Assembly (NCBI GenBank): GCA_016199245.1
Contig: JACQHC010000061.1
Span: 1 to 37,561, forward strand
Origin: Gemmatimonadota bacterium
GTDB lineage: Bacteria; Gemmatimonadota; Gemmatimonadetes; Gemmatimonadales; GWC2-71-9
Direction of reading: 5' to 3'
DNA length: 37,561 nucleotides
The notes under the pieces were generated by a model that was not told the DNA's origin, did not search any database, and saw only the letters and a program-made list of their open reading frames with translations. Numbering within the stretch: the first letter of the stretch is position 1; each line of letters begins with the position of its first letter. The position numbers and the translations under genes are program-made. This document shows, in pieces, positions 16,264-25,469 of the stretch.

Positions 16264-19191
16264 CTAGCGTCTCTCCTTGGTCAGCCTCCCCAGCTCCCCG
16301 CGCACCTGCTCGACCTCGGGCGCCACGGAAGGCTCCGGGTTGGGTCGGAGCGCCAGGTAATGGGAGTACGCCGCGATCGCCGCGGCGGTGTCGCCCGCCA
16401 GCGCCGCCAACCGGCCCTCTTCGCGCAGGTGCGTGGCGAGATACGTCGTTGTGTGCTGGTGATAGGGACGGCGCCGCACCGTGGTGAGGGCGCCCCGCAC
16501 GTCCCCCGCGCGCTCGAGGAGCAGCGCCAGATCGAGCGTCGGGGTGACGGGGAACGGTGCACCGGTCGCGCCGATGCCGCCCGTCGCACTCAGAGAGTCC
16601 AGCCGCCGCACCGCGCCTCGCCATTCAGGGCGCCCCTCGGCTGCACCGAGCAACGCGTCCACCGCGACCCAGCAGAGTTGGGTTAGCGTGGGCAGATCCC
16701 GGTCCCGGACCGTGGCATAAGCCTGAGCCCTCGCGCGCAGGCGCGACGCTCGCTCGTTATCTCCAACCGCGACGTACCACCGGGCGAGCGTGCAGGCCCT
16801 ACCATACTGTGCCTGTCGCTCGAGCGTGTCACGGGATGCTGGACCCAGGGCTGGCTCTTGCCTCGTGGCTGCTCCAGCCGCCGCGACACTATCCCCGCTA
16901 ATGTAGAGTGCGCTGCCAATGGCTGCGTCGTCCGCCGCCGCCGAGCCCAAACGATCCCGCAGTAGTGCGGTTGCCTCCGCCGGCCGGCCGGCATTGTGGA
17001 GATACGCCCAGCCGTAATAGACCGCGAAGTTCGGCACGCCGGGCTGCACCAGGGCGTGACGCCACCCCTGGAATACTTGCGGTGCATCGTCGAGCGCAAC
17101 ACCGTCCACCTGCGTCCAGCCTAGAATCCGCCGCAAGTTGTTTTCGGACATCCGGTCGAACCGCGCCCGCAGCGCCTCAACCCGTGCCTCGTCACCCGAG
17201 GCGACAGCAACACGCCACCGGACGTAGTCAGCATTGTCCGCCGCGGAATCTGCGGCAAAAAAGAGTCGACTCCAGCGCATCGCCGCCTCGCGATCTCGCG
17301 CCGCAGCTGCGACGTCCGTGAGGTGTTGCAGCGGCCCGGAGAACGTGGAGTCAAACGCCGCCGCGCGCTCAAACGCGTCCCGGGCCCGCTCGCGCCAGTC
17401 GCCGATGTCCAGCGTGGATCCCACATGGAACAGTTGGTCGCCAGCCCAATACCACACCTCGGGCTGGTCGGGCATCGCCTCCACGGCCCGCTCCCACGCC
17501 TCCAGGAGCTCGCGCTCCGTCGAGGGGGCCGGATAGCCCGGCCCTGCCCATGCCGCGAGCAGCAAGCGATCGCGAGCCCCGAGGCGCTCCCGGTGCGTGG
17601 TTCCGAGCCGTAGCGCCCGGAGCACGGCGTCCCCTCGCCCGGTCACCCAGAACGCCGTGGAATACAGACCCATGCTCGCGAGCGCGAAACCGGAGTCTAG
17701 CGCCAGGGCGCGCTCGAACTGCCCAATCGCATCCAGGTAACGGCCGCGGCGGTACGCCGCGCGCCCGTCCAGGTACGCCCTCAGCGCCGGCAGTGAGGTA
17801 CTGGTGGCGACGTCGAGTCGCTGGCCCTCGCCCGCATCCAGCGCAAGCAGCCGCGCCGCAAGATGGTCCACCAGCGGCAGGAGGCTGTCGGGGGACCCCT
17901 CGATGCTCGTCCGTTCGGGGCGCGCGAGGCCCGTGACCGGTACAAGGGATGCGTTGATCACCAGCCGCTGGCCCGTCCCCACGATCTCCCCGAGGAGGAC
18001 ACGTCCGGAGCGAAGTCCGCGCGCCACCTGCACTGCCTCATCCTGTGTTAGGTCGTTCTCCGTCGAGCCGCCGGCGCGGCGCCACGCTGCCAGCGCAGTA
18101 CGTGGATCGACGGCCCGCGGGCCTCCCTCCCCCGTGAGCTTAGCGGCCAGCAGATCGACCATTCCTTCCCGCAGGTACTCAAGCGACGGATCCGCGCCGC
18201 TCACGCGGAATGGCAGCATGGTCACCACGTTCGCGTCGAGCGGCCCGCTGGTGCTGTCGCGCCGCGCGAGCATCGTCACCGCCACGATGACCACGGCGAT
18301 CGCGGCGGCCGCTCCGATCACCACGCGCCGGCGGGGAACGCCCGCCTCCGTCGCGAGCCCAATCCCGATCGCGTCCCGGAACTCGGCGGCGCTGCGATAT
18401 CGTTCGTCCGGCGTCTTGGCAAGAGCGGTGGCAAGCGCGGCCTCGAGCCGCGGAGGCACGTCGGGCCGCAGTTGACGGATCGGCCTGGGCGGCTCAGTGA
18501 GGTGCGCCGCGAGGACCGCCTGTGCCGTGGGTCCCTCGAATGGCGGTTTCCCGGCGAGCATCTCGTAGCCCACGACCGCCAGTGCGTAGACGTCCACGCG
18601 CGCGTCCACATTGCGCTCTCCCGCCACCTGCTCCGGCGACATGTACCCCGGCGTCCCCACCGCCATGCCGGTCTCGGTGAGCGCGCCGCCGCTCCGCGAC
18701 GCGGCCAGGGCCCGGGACACGCCGAAATCCGTGAGCACGGCGTGCCCGCCCTCGAGCAGAATGTTCTCGGGCTTGATGTCCCGGTGGATCACGCCCTGGC
18801 CGTGTGCGTGCGTCAGCGCATCGGCCACCTCGTGGAGAATCCGAGCAGCGTCAGCCAGGGAAAGCTTGCCCTCGCGGGTCAGCCGGTGGCGCAGCGACTC
18901 ACCCGTGACATAGGGCATGATGTAATAGAGGAGTCCCTCACTTGCACCGGCGCTCAACACGGGAAGGATGTTGGGATGCTGGAGATGCGCCGCGAGCTCG
19001 ATCTCCTGCGTGAAGCGGGCGGCACTCACGTCGCTGGCGAACTCGGGCGGGAGAATCTTGATCACCACGGACCGCCGTAGCGACGCCTCGGTGGCCAAGA
19101 ACACTCGGCTCATGCCGCCGCCGCCCAGCTCTCGTTCCAGCCGATAGGCGTCGCCGAGGGCGTGCTGGAGGCGGTCGGTCAGGTCGCTCAG
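16264..19191 (-). CDS. Eukaryotic-like Ser/Thr kinase with C-terminal TPR-like region; probable CTG start at 19191
   Basis: (CTG)SDLTDRLQHALGDAYRLERELGGGGMSRVFLATEASLRRSVVIK...HRDIKPENILLE...DFGVSRALA...GTPGYMSPEQVAG; ATG 19113 lies inside the Gly-rich loop and is therefore an unlikely true start. Confidence 0.85.
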   Translation of the reverse strand: MSDLTDRLQHALGDAYRLERELGGGGMSRVFLATEASLRRSVVIKILPPEFASDVSAARFTQEIELAAHLQHPNILPVLSAGASEGLLYYIMPYVTGESLRHRLTREGKLSLADAARILHEVADALTHAHGQGVIHRDIKPENILLEGGHAVLTDFGVSRALAASRSGGALTETGMAVGTPGYMSPEQVAGERNVDARVDVYALAVVGYEMLAGKPPFEGPTAQAVLAAHLTEPPRPIRQLRPDVPPRLEAALATALAKTPDERYRSAAEFRDAIGIGLATEAGVPRRRVVIGAAAAIAVVIVAVTMLARRDSTSGPLDANVVTMLPFRVSGADPSLEYLREGMVDLLAAKLTGEGGPRAVDPRTALAAWRRAGGSTENDLTQDEAVQVARGLRSGRVLLGEIVGTGQRLVINASLVPVTGLARPERTSIEGSPDSLLPLVDHLAARLLALDAGEGQRLDVATSTSLPALRAYLDGRAAYRRGRYLDAIGQFERALALDSGFALASMGLYSTAFWVTGRGDAVLRALRLGTTHRERLGARDRLLLAAWAGPGYPAPSTERELLEAWERAVEAMPDQPEVWYWAGDQLFHVGSTLDIGDWRERARDAFERAAAFDSTFSGPLQHLTDVAAAARDREAAMRWSRLFFAADSAADNADYVRWRVAVASGDEARVEALRARFDRMSENNLRRILGWTQVDGVALDDAPQVFQGWRHALVQPGVPNFAVYYGWAYLHNAGRPAEATALLRDRLGSAAADDAAIGSALYISGDSVAAAGAATRQEPALGPASRDTLERQAQYGRACTLARWYVAVGDNERASRLRARAQAYATVRDRDLPTLTQLCWVAVDALLGAAEGRPEWRGAVRRLDSLSATGGIGATGAPFPVTPTLDLALLLERAGDVRGALTTVRRRPYHQHTTTYLATHLREEGRLAALAGDTAAAIAAYSHYLALRPNPEPSVAPEVEQVRGELGRLTKERR

Positions 19192-19192
19192 T

Positions 19193-19426
19193 TCAGGAAC
19201 TCCCGCGCGAGGCGGTCATAACATACGGAGCGACAGCGACAGCAGCCAGCACGCTCACGCGCACCAGCAGTTGTCTCCTCTCCAGCAGTGCCCGATCCCT
19301 CAGGTTCTCGGCACCGCGCGCGGCCGCTGACACGACAGTACCCGCCCAGACTTCGCCTCGGTATGGCTGCAATGATTCGGCCCTCCTCGTCAGTGTTTCG
19401 ATGATGCCCTCCGGTCCGGCCACCAC
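19193..19426 (-). CDS. Short hypothetical protein with one C-terminal hydrophobic segment
   Basis: MVAGPEGIIETLTRRAESLQPYRGEVWAGTVVSAAARG...LLVRVSVLAAVAVAPYVMTASRGSS; competes with an overlapping ORF 19188..19439, so coding status is uncertain. Confidence 0.3.
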   Translation of the reverse strand: MVAGPEGIIETLTRRAESLQPYRGEVWAGTVVSAAARGAENLRDRALLERRQLLVRVSVLAAVAVAPYVMTASRGSS

Positions 19427-19437
19427 GATCTTGCAGC

Positions 19438-20000
19438 ATGCCGCCGCATCGCGCCCTGGTTCCTGTGGATCAGATCACGGCGGTCATTCACGTCATCCGC
19501 GGGCATCGCGTAATGCTGGACATGGACCTGGCCGTACTGTACGGTGTGACGACCAAGCGGCTCAACGAGCAAGTCAAACGCAACCGGTCGCGCTTCCCGA
19601 TCGATTTCATGTTTCAGTTGACCCGTCAGGAAGCCACCAACTTGAAGTCGCAATTTGCGACTTCAAGTTTGGCATGGGGCGGTCGTCGCAAACTGCCACA
19701 TGCCTTCACCGAACACGGCGCCGTCATGCTGGCGAGCGTCCTCAACAGCCCACTCGCCGTCAAAGCCAGCATTCAGGTCGTGCGCGCCTTCGTACAACTC
19801 CGCGGGATTCTGGCAGCTCATGCCGAGCTCGTGCGGAAGCTCCACCCGCTGGAGCGCAAGTACGACGCGCGGTTTCGCGCGGTGTCCACGCGATACGTGA
19901 ACTCATGGAGCCGTCCGCCCCAGAAGAGCGGAAGCGCATTGGCTTCCGGGCCAGCGCGCCGCCCGAGGGTCAGGTCCGCGGCACCGCCCGCGGCCGCTGA
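19438..20000 (+). pseudogene. ORF6N domain-containing protein with an apparent single-base frameshift near the 3' end
   Basis: VDQITAVIHVIRGHRVMLDMDLAVLYGVTTKRLNEQVKRNRSRFPIDFMFQLT...AFTEHGAVMLASVLNSPLAV is ORF6N; after KYDARFRAV the expected HAIRELMEPSAPEERKRIGF continues in another frame to a stop at 19998-20000. Confidence 0.75.
19639..19669. repeat. Perfect inverted repeat, 15-bp arms with a 1-nt centre, inside the ORF6N gene
   Basis: AACTTGAAGTCGCAA-T-TTGCGACTTCAAGTT read directly. Confidence 0.95.
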
Positions 20001-21700
20001 CGCGACAGCGCCCGTCCGGGCTTCGCCTCGGTGGGCTTCCCGCCGTCCACCACGAAGCGACCGTTCACCAGCACGTAGTTGATCCCCTCGCTGTACTGGA
20101 ACGGCTCGAAGTACGTCCCCTTGTCACGAATCGTCTCCGGATCGAACACTACGACATCCGCTCGCATGCCAGGCGCGATCCGACCGCGATCGGTGAACCC
20201 CAGGATCTGCGCCGGCAGCCCGGTGAGTGAGCGAATGGCGTGCGGCAAGGAGATCACGCGCTTGTCGAGGGCGAAGTGGCGGATGAGCCGCGTCGTGGTC
20301 CCGAACGTGCCCGGATGGACGAAGTCGTTCTCACGCATCGCGGGCGTGTCGCCCGAGCGATCGGTGCACACGCCGGTGTAATCCTGCCGCATGAACTCCA
20401 CGAGATCGAGCAGCGAGACGGCGAACGCGCGCCACTCCACGCCGCCCGGCCGGTCGAAGCCGTTCATCTGCATCCAGATCGCCGTGTCGACCGGGTCCTC
20501 GTTCCGCATCCGCGCCACCTGACCGAGCGTCTTCCCGACCAACGATTTGTCCGGGTAGTCCATGATCAACAGGCCGCCCGGTCCCCCACCCCGATCGATC
20601 TCATAGGCGATATCCGTACGGATGATCCGAGCCGTGTCCGGGTGCGCCAGGCGCCGCTGGAGCGTCGCGCGCATGTTGGTGTAATCGGCGCCCGGCACAT
20701 TGGAGTCGAACTGGCCGAGGTTCTTCACGGGCTTCGCGACGAGCGCCCAGCGCGGCACCAGCACGATGGTTTCGTCGTACGCCTCGTAGGAATGCATGTT
20801 GATGTACACCTCGTGGCCGTCCTGCCATGCCCGGTCCACCAGCTGCGTAATGATCCTCCCGGAACCCCACTCGCGCGGCCCCTTGGGGTGCAGATGGTCC
20901 ATCATCGCGGGGATGCCGGCGCGGCGCGCGATGTTGATGGTCTCCATGACGGCGTCAATGTTCGTAACGGGCTTTGACGGATAGCTCGGCAGCTGCCACT
21001 TGGGATGCTGTCCCTGGCTTCGCAGATGCGCCTGATAGTGCCCGCCGTACGGCGCCACGGCCTTCGCGAGCTCGAGCACTTCCTCCTCCGTGCTGTACCG
21101 CATGGGCACGTACTCAAGGCCAGTGCTGAGCCCGAAGGCTCCCTCCTCCATGCCCAGTCGCACGAGCTCTTTCATCCGCTCCACCTCGGCGCGGGTGGCC
21201 GGCCGCTCGACGTCGCTCCCCATCGCCATCCCGCGCACGGTGCCGTGCCCCACCATCATCACCAGATTGAGCGCCGATCCCGCCCGCTCGAGGTCCTGCC
21301 GCTGCTTGGTAATGGGCCACACGGCGGTGCGGCCGTCCGCGTTGATCACGGCGGTGCTGAAGCCCTGCGTGGTGAAGTTCGGCAGTGTACCGAAGCCGCG
21401 GAGAATCGCCGACTCGATGTGCTCGTGCAGCGCGATGAAGCCGGGGGTCACGTACTGGCCCCGCGCGTCGATCACGCGGTCCGCCGTGGCCTGGCCCAGC
21501 TGCCCTACGGCGACGATCGTGTCCCCACGGATCCCGACGTCGGCGTGGAAGAACGGATTGCCGCTGCCGTCGAGCACGCGGCCGCCGCGGATAATGAGAT
21601 CGTAGCGGGCCTGACCCGCGAGCGGGTGCGCAGCCGAGAGTATCGCGAACACGGACGCCAAAACCGAGCGGCCCGGCGCGACAGAGCAGCGGACGGACAT
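19970..21700 (-). CDS. N-acyl-D-amino-acid deacylase-like amidohydrolase, secreted
   Basis: ARYDLIIRGGRVLDGSGNPFFHADVGIRGDTIVAVGQL...GQYVTPGFIALHEHIES...FGLSTGLEYVP...; Met at 21700 followed by a signal-like sequence. Confidence 0.85.
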   Translation of the reverse strand: MSVRCSVAPGRSVLASVFAILSAAHPLAGQARYDLIIRGGRVLDGSGNPFFHADVGIRGDTIVAVGQLGQATADRVIDARGQYVTPGFIALHEHIESAILRGFGTLPNFTTQGFSTAVINADGRTAVWPITKQRQDLERAGSALNLVMMVGHGTVRGMAMGSDVERPATRAEVERMKELVRLGMEEGAFGLSTGLEYVPMRYSTEEEVLELAKAVAPYGGHYQAHLRSQGQHPKWQLPSYPSKPVTNIDAVMETINIARRAGIPAMMDHLHPKGPREWGSGRIITQLVDRAWQDGHEVYINMHSYEAYDETIVLVPRWALVAKPVKNLGQFDSNVPGADYTNMRATLQRRLAHPDTARIIRTDIAYEIDRGGGPGGLLIMDYPDKSLVGKTLGQVARMRNEDPVDTAIWMQMNGFDRPGGVEWRAFAVSLLDLVEFMRQDYTGVCTDRSGDTPAMRENDFVHPGTFGTTTRLIRHFALDKRVISLPHAIRSLTGLPAQILGFTDRGRIAPGMRADVVVFDPETIRDKGTYFEPFQYSEGINYVLVNGRFVVDGGKPTEAKPGRALSRQRPRAVPRT

Positions 21701-21967
21701 GAGAGAATTCTCCCCGAGGGACGGCAAACGTTGCGCCGCGAGACCGTTCCGCACAAGCGCGCTCGCAGAGCGGGCGGAGGGCGCCCTGCGGCGAACGTCA
21801 CGCGTGAGTCATCCTGCCCCGTGTTTCATGTCCCCGACCGGCAGCACGACCGGGCATGAGATCCCGGGAAGGTGATCCCGGACCCGGCAGCACACCAACC
21901 TGAGCTGCCGCGCGTGCGTCCCCCGCCTTACACTTTGTTCTCACTTCCAGCCCCTTTCTCCACTCAC

Positions 21968-23647
21968 ATGGCCGGCCCGCAGTACATCTTCACCATGTAC
22001 GACCTGCGGAAGGTCGTGCCTCCCAGCCGGGAGATCCTGAAGGGCATCAACCTCGCGTTCTTCCCGGGCGCGAAGATAGGCGTCATCGGCGCCAACGGCT
22101 CCGGCAAGAGCTCCCTGCTCAAGATCATGGCCGGCGTGGATCACGATTTTCAGGGTGAGGCCCGCCCCGCGGACGGGATCACGATCGGTTACCTGCCGCA
22201 GGAGCCGGAGCTCGACCGCACCAAGGACGTCCGGGGCAACGTGGAGGAGGCCGTGGCACCCGTTCGCGCGCTGCTGCAGGAATTCGAGGCGCTGTCGGCG
22301 AAGTTCGCCGAGCCCATGTCCGACGACCAGATGAACGCCCTGCTCGAGAAACAGGGCAACCTCCAAAACCGGATCGAGGCGCTTGGCGCCTGGGAGCTGG
22401 ACCGGAAGCTCGACATCGCGATGGACGCGCTCCGGCTGCCCCCGGGCGACGCGGACGTGACAACGTTATCGGGCGGCGAGAAGCGGCGCGTCGCCTTGTG
22501 CAACGTGCTGCTCCAGCAGCCGGACCTCCTGCTGTTGGACGAGCCCACCAACCACCTCGACGCCGAATCCGTGGCCTGGCTCGAGCGGCACCTCGCCGAA
22601 TTCCCGGGGACGGTCGTGGCCGTCACGCACGACCGGTACTTCCTGGACAACGTGGCGCAGTGGATCCTCGAGCTGGACCGCGGCGAAGGGATCCCCTGGA
22701 AGGGGAATTACTCCTCGTGGCTGGAGCAGAAGCAGGCACGACTGGCCAACGAGGAGAAGGCAGCATCGGCGAAGCGCCGGACGCTGGAGCGCGAGCTCGA
22801 GTGGATCCGCATGGCGCCGCGGGCGAGACAGGCCAAGCAGAAGGCGCGCATCAATCGCTACGAGGAAATGCTGGCCGAGAGGGGAGGGGAGCGGGACGCC
22901 GCGGCGGAGATCCTGATTCCTCGCCCGCCGCGGCTGGGTGATGAGGTCGTGATCGCGGAGGGCCTCGCCAAGGCGTACGGCGACCGGTTGTTGTTCGAGA
23001 ACCTGAGCTTTCAGCTGCCGCGCGGCGGCATCGTGGGGGTGATTGGTCCGAACGGCGCGGGCAAGACCACGCTGTTCCGTCTGATCGTGAGCCAGGAACA
23101 GGCCTCGGCGGGCAAGCTCGTCATTGGGAAGACGGTCGAGGCGCGCTACGTGGATCAGAGCCGCGAGGCGCTGGATGCAACGAAGACCGTGTTTCAGGAG
23201 ATCACGGGCGGGAAGGAGCAGCTCGATTTCGGCGGGCGCGAGGTGAACGGCCGCGCCTACTGCGCGAGCTTCGGGTTCCGCGGAGCGGACCAGCAGAAGA
23301 AGGTTGGCACCTTGTCAGGCGGTGAGCGCAACCGGCTCCACCTGGCCAAGCTGCTCCGCGGCGGCGGGAATCTCTTGTTGCTCGACGAGCCCACGAATGA
23401 CCTCGACGTGGACACGCTGCGGGCGCTGGAGGACGCGCTGCTCGCGTTCCCGGGATGCGCTGTCGTGGTGAGCCACGACCGCTGGTTTCTCGACCGGATC
23501 GCCACGCACATCCTCGCGTTCGAGGGCGAGAGCGAGGCGTTCTGGTTCGAGGGGAATTACCAGGACTACGCGGCGGACTTCAAGCGGCGCAGGGGCGTGG
23601 ACGCCGAGCGGCCGCACCGGATCAGATACAAGAAGCTGGTGCATTGA
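21968..23647 (+). CDS. ettA: Energy-dependent translational throttle protein EttA (ABC-F ATPase)
   Basis: MAGPQYIFTMYDLRKVVPPSREILKGINLAFFPGAKIGVIGANGSGKSSLLKIMAGVD; two Walker A/LSGGE/Walker B sets (LLLLDEPTNHLD, LLLLDEPTNDLD). Confidence 0.95.
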   Translation: MAGPQYIFTMYDLRKVVPPSREILKGINLAFFPGAKIGVIGANGSGKSSLLKIMAGVDHDFQGEARPADGITIGYLPQEPELDRTKDVRGNVEEAVAPVRALLQEFEALSAKFAEPMSDDQMNALLEKQGNLQNRIEALGAWELDRKLDIAMDALRLPPGDADVTTLSGGEKRRVALCNVLLQQPDLLLLDEPTNHLDAESVAWLERHLAEFPGTVVAVTHDRYFLDNVAQWILELDRGEGIPWKGNYSSWLEQKQARLANEEKAASAKRRTLERELEWIRMAPRARQAKQKARINRYEEMLAERGGERDAAAEILIPRPPRLGDEVVIAEGLAKAYGDRLLFENLSFQLPRGGIVGVIGPNGAGKTTLFRLIVSQEQASAGKLVIGKTVEARYVDQSREALDATKTVFQEITGGKEQLDFGGREVNGRAYCASFGFRGADQQKKVGTLSGGERNRLHLAKLLRGGGNLLLLDEPTNDLDVDTLRALEDALLAFPGCAVVVSHDRWFLDRIATHILAFEGESEAFWFEGNYQDYAADFKRRRGVDAERPHRIRYKKLVH

Positions 23648-23719
23648 AGCGGCAGGGGCGGCAGGAGATGGCGGCGACCAGAGGTCCCGAGTCGCCACAG
23701 GAGGGACTGAGTCTTGTTC

Positions 23720-24016
23720 ATGCGCATCTGGGAGTTCCGGCCCTCGGCCGGAAGCGAGCGCGAGTTCGAGCGGGCGTACGGACCGGCTGGCGTCTGGGCC
23801 ACGCTCTTTCGTAAACACGCCGGCTACCTCGGCACGGACCTGCTGCGGAACGTGTCGACGCCAGGGCAGTACCTCACAATCGACCGGTTCACGAGCGCCG
23901 AGGCGTTCCAGACATTCAAGCTCCGCTACGCCGACGAGTACGACCGGCTGGACCGGGAGTGTGAGGCCCTCACGGCACACGAGCGAGCCATCGGTGACTT
24001 CACGGTGATCGCGTGA
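23720..24016 (+). CDS. Antibiotic biosynthesis monooxygenase (ABM)-like small protein
   Basis: [57 protein letters not shown]. Confidence 0.65.
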   Translation: MRIWEFRPSAGSEREFERAYGPAGVWATLFRKHAGYLGTDLLRNVSTPGQYLTIDRFTSAEAFQTFKLRYADEYDRLDRECEALTAHERAIGDFTVIA

Positions 24017-25365
24017 CGGGGCTCAAGCGGTCGCTCACGGCCGTCGAGTATTTCACGTTCGGCTTCGGCACAATGATCGGAGTCGGCTGGCTGGTGCTGA
24101 TGCCCGACTGGCTGGGGCGCGGCGGGCCGGGCGGTGCCATGCTGGCGTTCGCCGTGGGGGGCGTCTTGCTCCTGCCCATCGCGCTCACCTACGGGCGGCT
24201 GGTGCGCCAGATCCCCGACGCCGGCGCGGAGATCGCCTACGCCGAGCGCGTGTTCCCGCCATTCGTGGCGTTCGCGGCCGGATGGATCATGGTGCTGGCC
24301 TACGCGATCGTATGCCCATGGGAAGCGGTGGTGATCGGCAACCTGCTCGCCCGTATCGTCCCCGTGATGGACACGATGCCGCTGTACGAGGTGGCGGGGC
24401 GCACGATCTACGCCCCGCGGCTCGCGGCCGGGCTCGTGCTCGCCGCCCTGATCACCGCAATCAACTACCGCGGGATCCGTCAGAGCGGCCTGTTTCAGGA
24501 CGTCACCACCTTCGGCCTGCTCGCGGCGTTCGCGGTCTTCGCCACGCTTGGCCTGCTGCGCGGGGAGTCGGAGCGCGTGACGCCGCTATTCGCCCGACCC
24601 GGGGCGGCCGGCGCGCTGGTTTCCACGGTGCTGGTGATGCAGATCGTGCCGTATTTCATGACGGGTTTCGAATCCGTGGTGAAGGGCTCGGAGGAAGCCC
24701 GATCGGGCTTCGAGCCGCGGCATTTCGGGCGCGCAATCAATCTGTCGGTGGCGTCCGGGGCGCTGTTCTACGTCGTGATTGTGGCCGCCGTGGCGTTTGT
24801 GTACCCGTGGCGCGAGATCGTCGAGGGGAACATCGGGACCGAAGCGGCGTTCCAGCGCGCATTCGGGTCGCGCACGATCACCAACGTGATCCTCATCGGG
24901 GCGTTTCTCTCGTTGTTCAAGGTATTCAACGGCAATTTCGTGGCGGCGACGCGGCTCGCGTTCGCGATCGGCAGGCGCGGGCTGGTTCACGCGTCACTCG
25001 GAAGCGTACACCCGGTCTACGGCACGCCGGGCGTCGCCATTCTCCTCATGGGCGCGTTCACGGCCGCGGCGTCTTTACTGGGGGACGCGCTGCTCATCCC
25101 GGTGACCGAGGTGGGCTCGCTCGCCTCCGGCGTGGGCTGGCTCTCGGCGTGCCTCGCGTATCTCCTGCTGCGGCCAGCGGGCGGATCACGCGCAGGCGTG
25201 GTGACCGCATCTGTCGGCGCGCTGGCCGCGCTCGGCATCATCGTGATGAAGGTCGTGCCCGGCGTCCCGGGAAGTTTCCGGCCCGCCGAATGGGTGGCGC
25301 TCGCCGCCTGGTGCGCGCTGGGCCTGGGGTTCTGGCTGGCGAGACCGCGAGCGGCATCACGCTGA
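24013..25365 (+). CDS. APC superfamily amino acid permease
   Basis: [62 protein letters not shown] and repeated TM segments; GTG start overlapping the upstream stop. Confidence 0.88.
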   Translation: MTGLKRSLTAVEYFTFGFGTMIGVGWLVLMPDWLGRGGPGGAMLAFAVGGVLLLPIALTYGRLVRQIPDAGAEIAYAERVFPPFVAFAAGWIMVLAYAIVCPWEAVVIGNLLARIVPVMDTMPLYEVAGRTIYAPRLAAGLVLAALITAINYRGIRQSGLFQDVTTFGLLAAFAVFATLGLLRGESERVTPLFARPGAAGALVSTVLVMQIVPYFMTGFESVVKGSEEARSGFEPRHFGRAINLSVASGALFYVVIVAAVAFVYPWREIVEGNIGTEAAFQRAFGSRTITNVILIGAFLSLFKVFNGNFVAATRLAFAIGRRGLVHASLGSVHPVYGTPGVAILLMGAFTAAASLLGDALLIPVTEVGSLASGVGWLSACLAYLLLRPAGGSRAGVVTASVGALAALGIIVMKVVPGVPGSFRPAEWVALAAWCALGLGFWLARPRAASR

Positions 25366-25469
25366 GCCCCGCCGCTTGCCAGCCTTGCGCGAGCCCCCGC
25401 TCCGCCGGCAGCTTAGCGCCGCAGGCCGGCTACGGCTCGCGAACAACTCGGAACGTCCGGAGCGCACTT

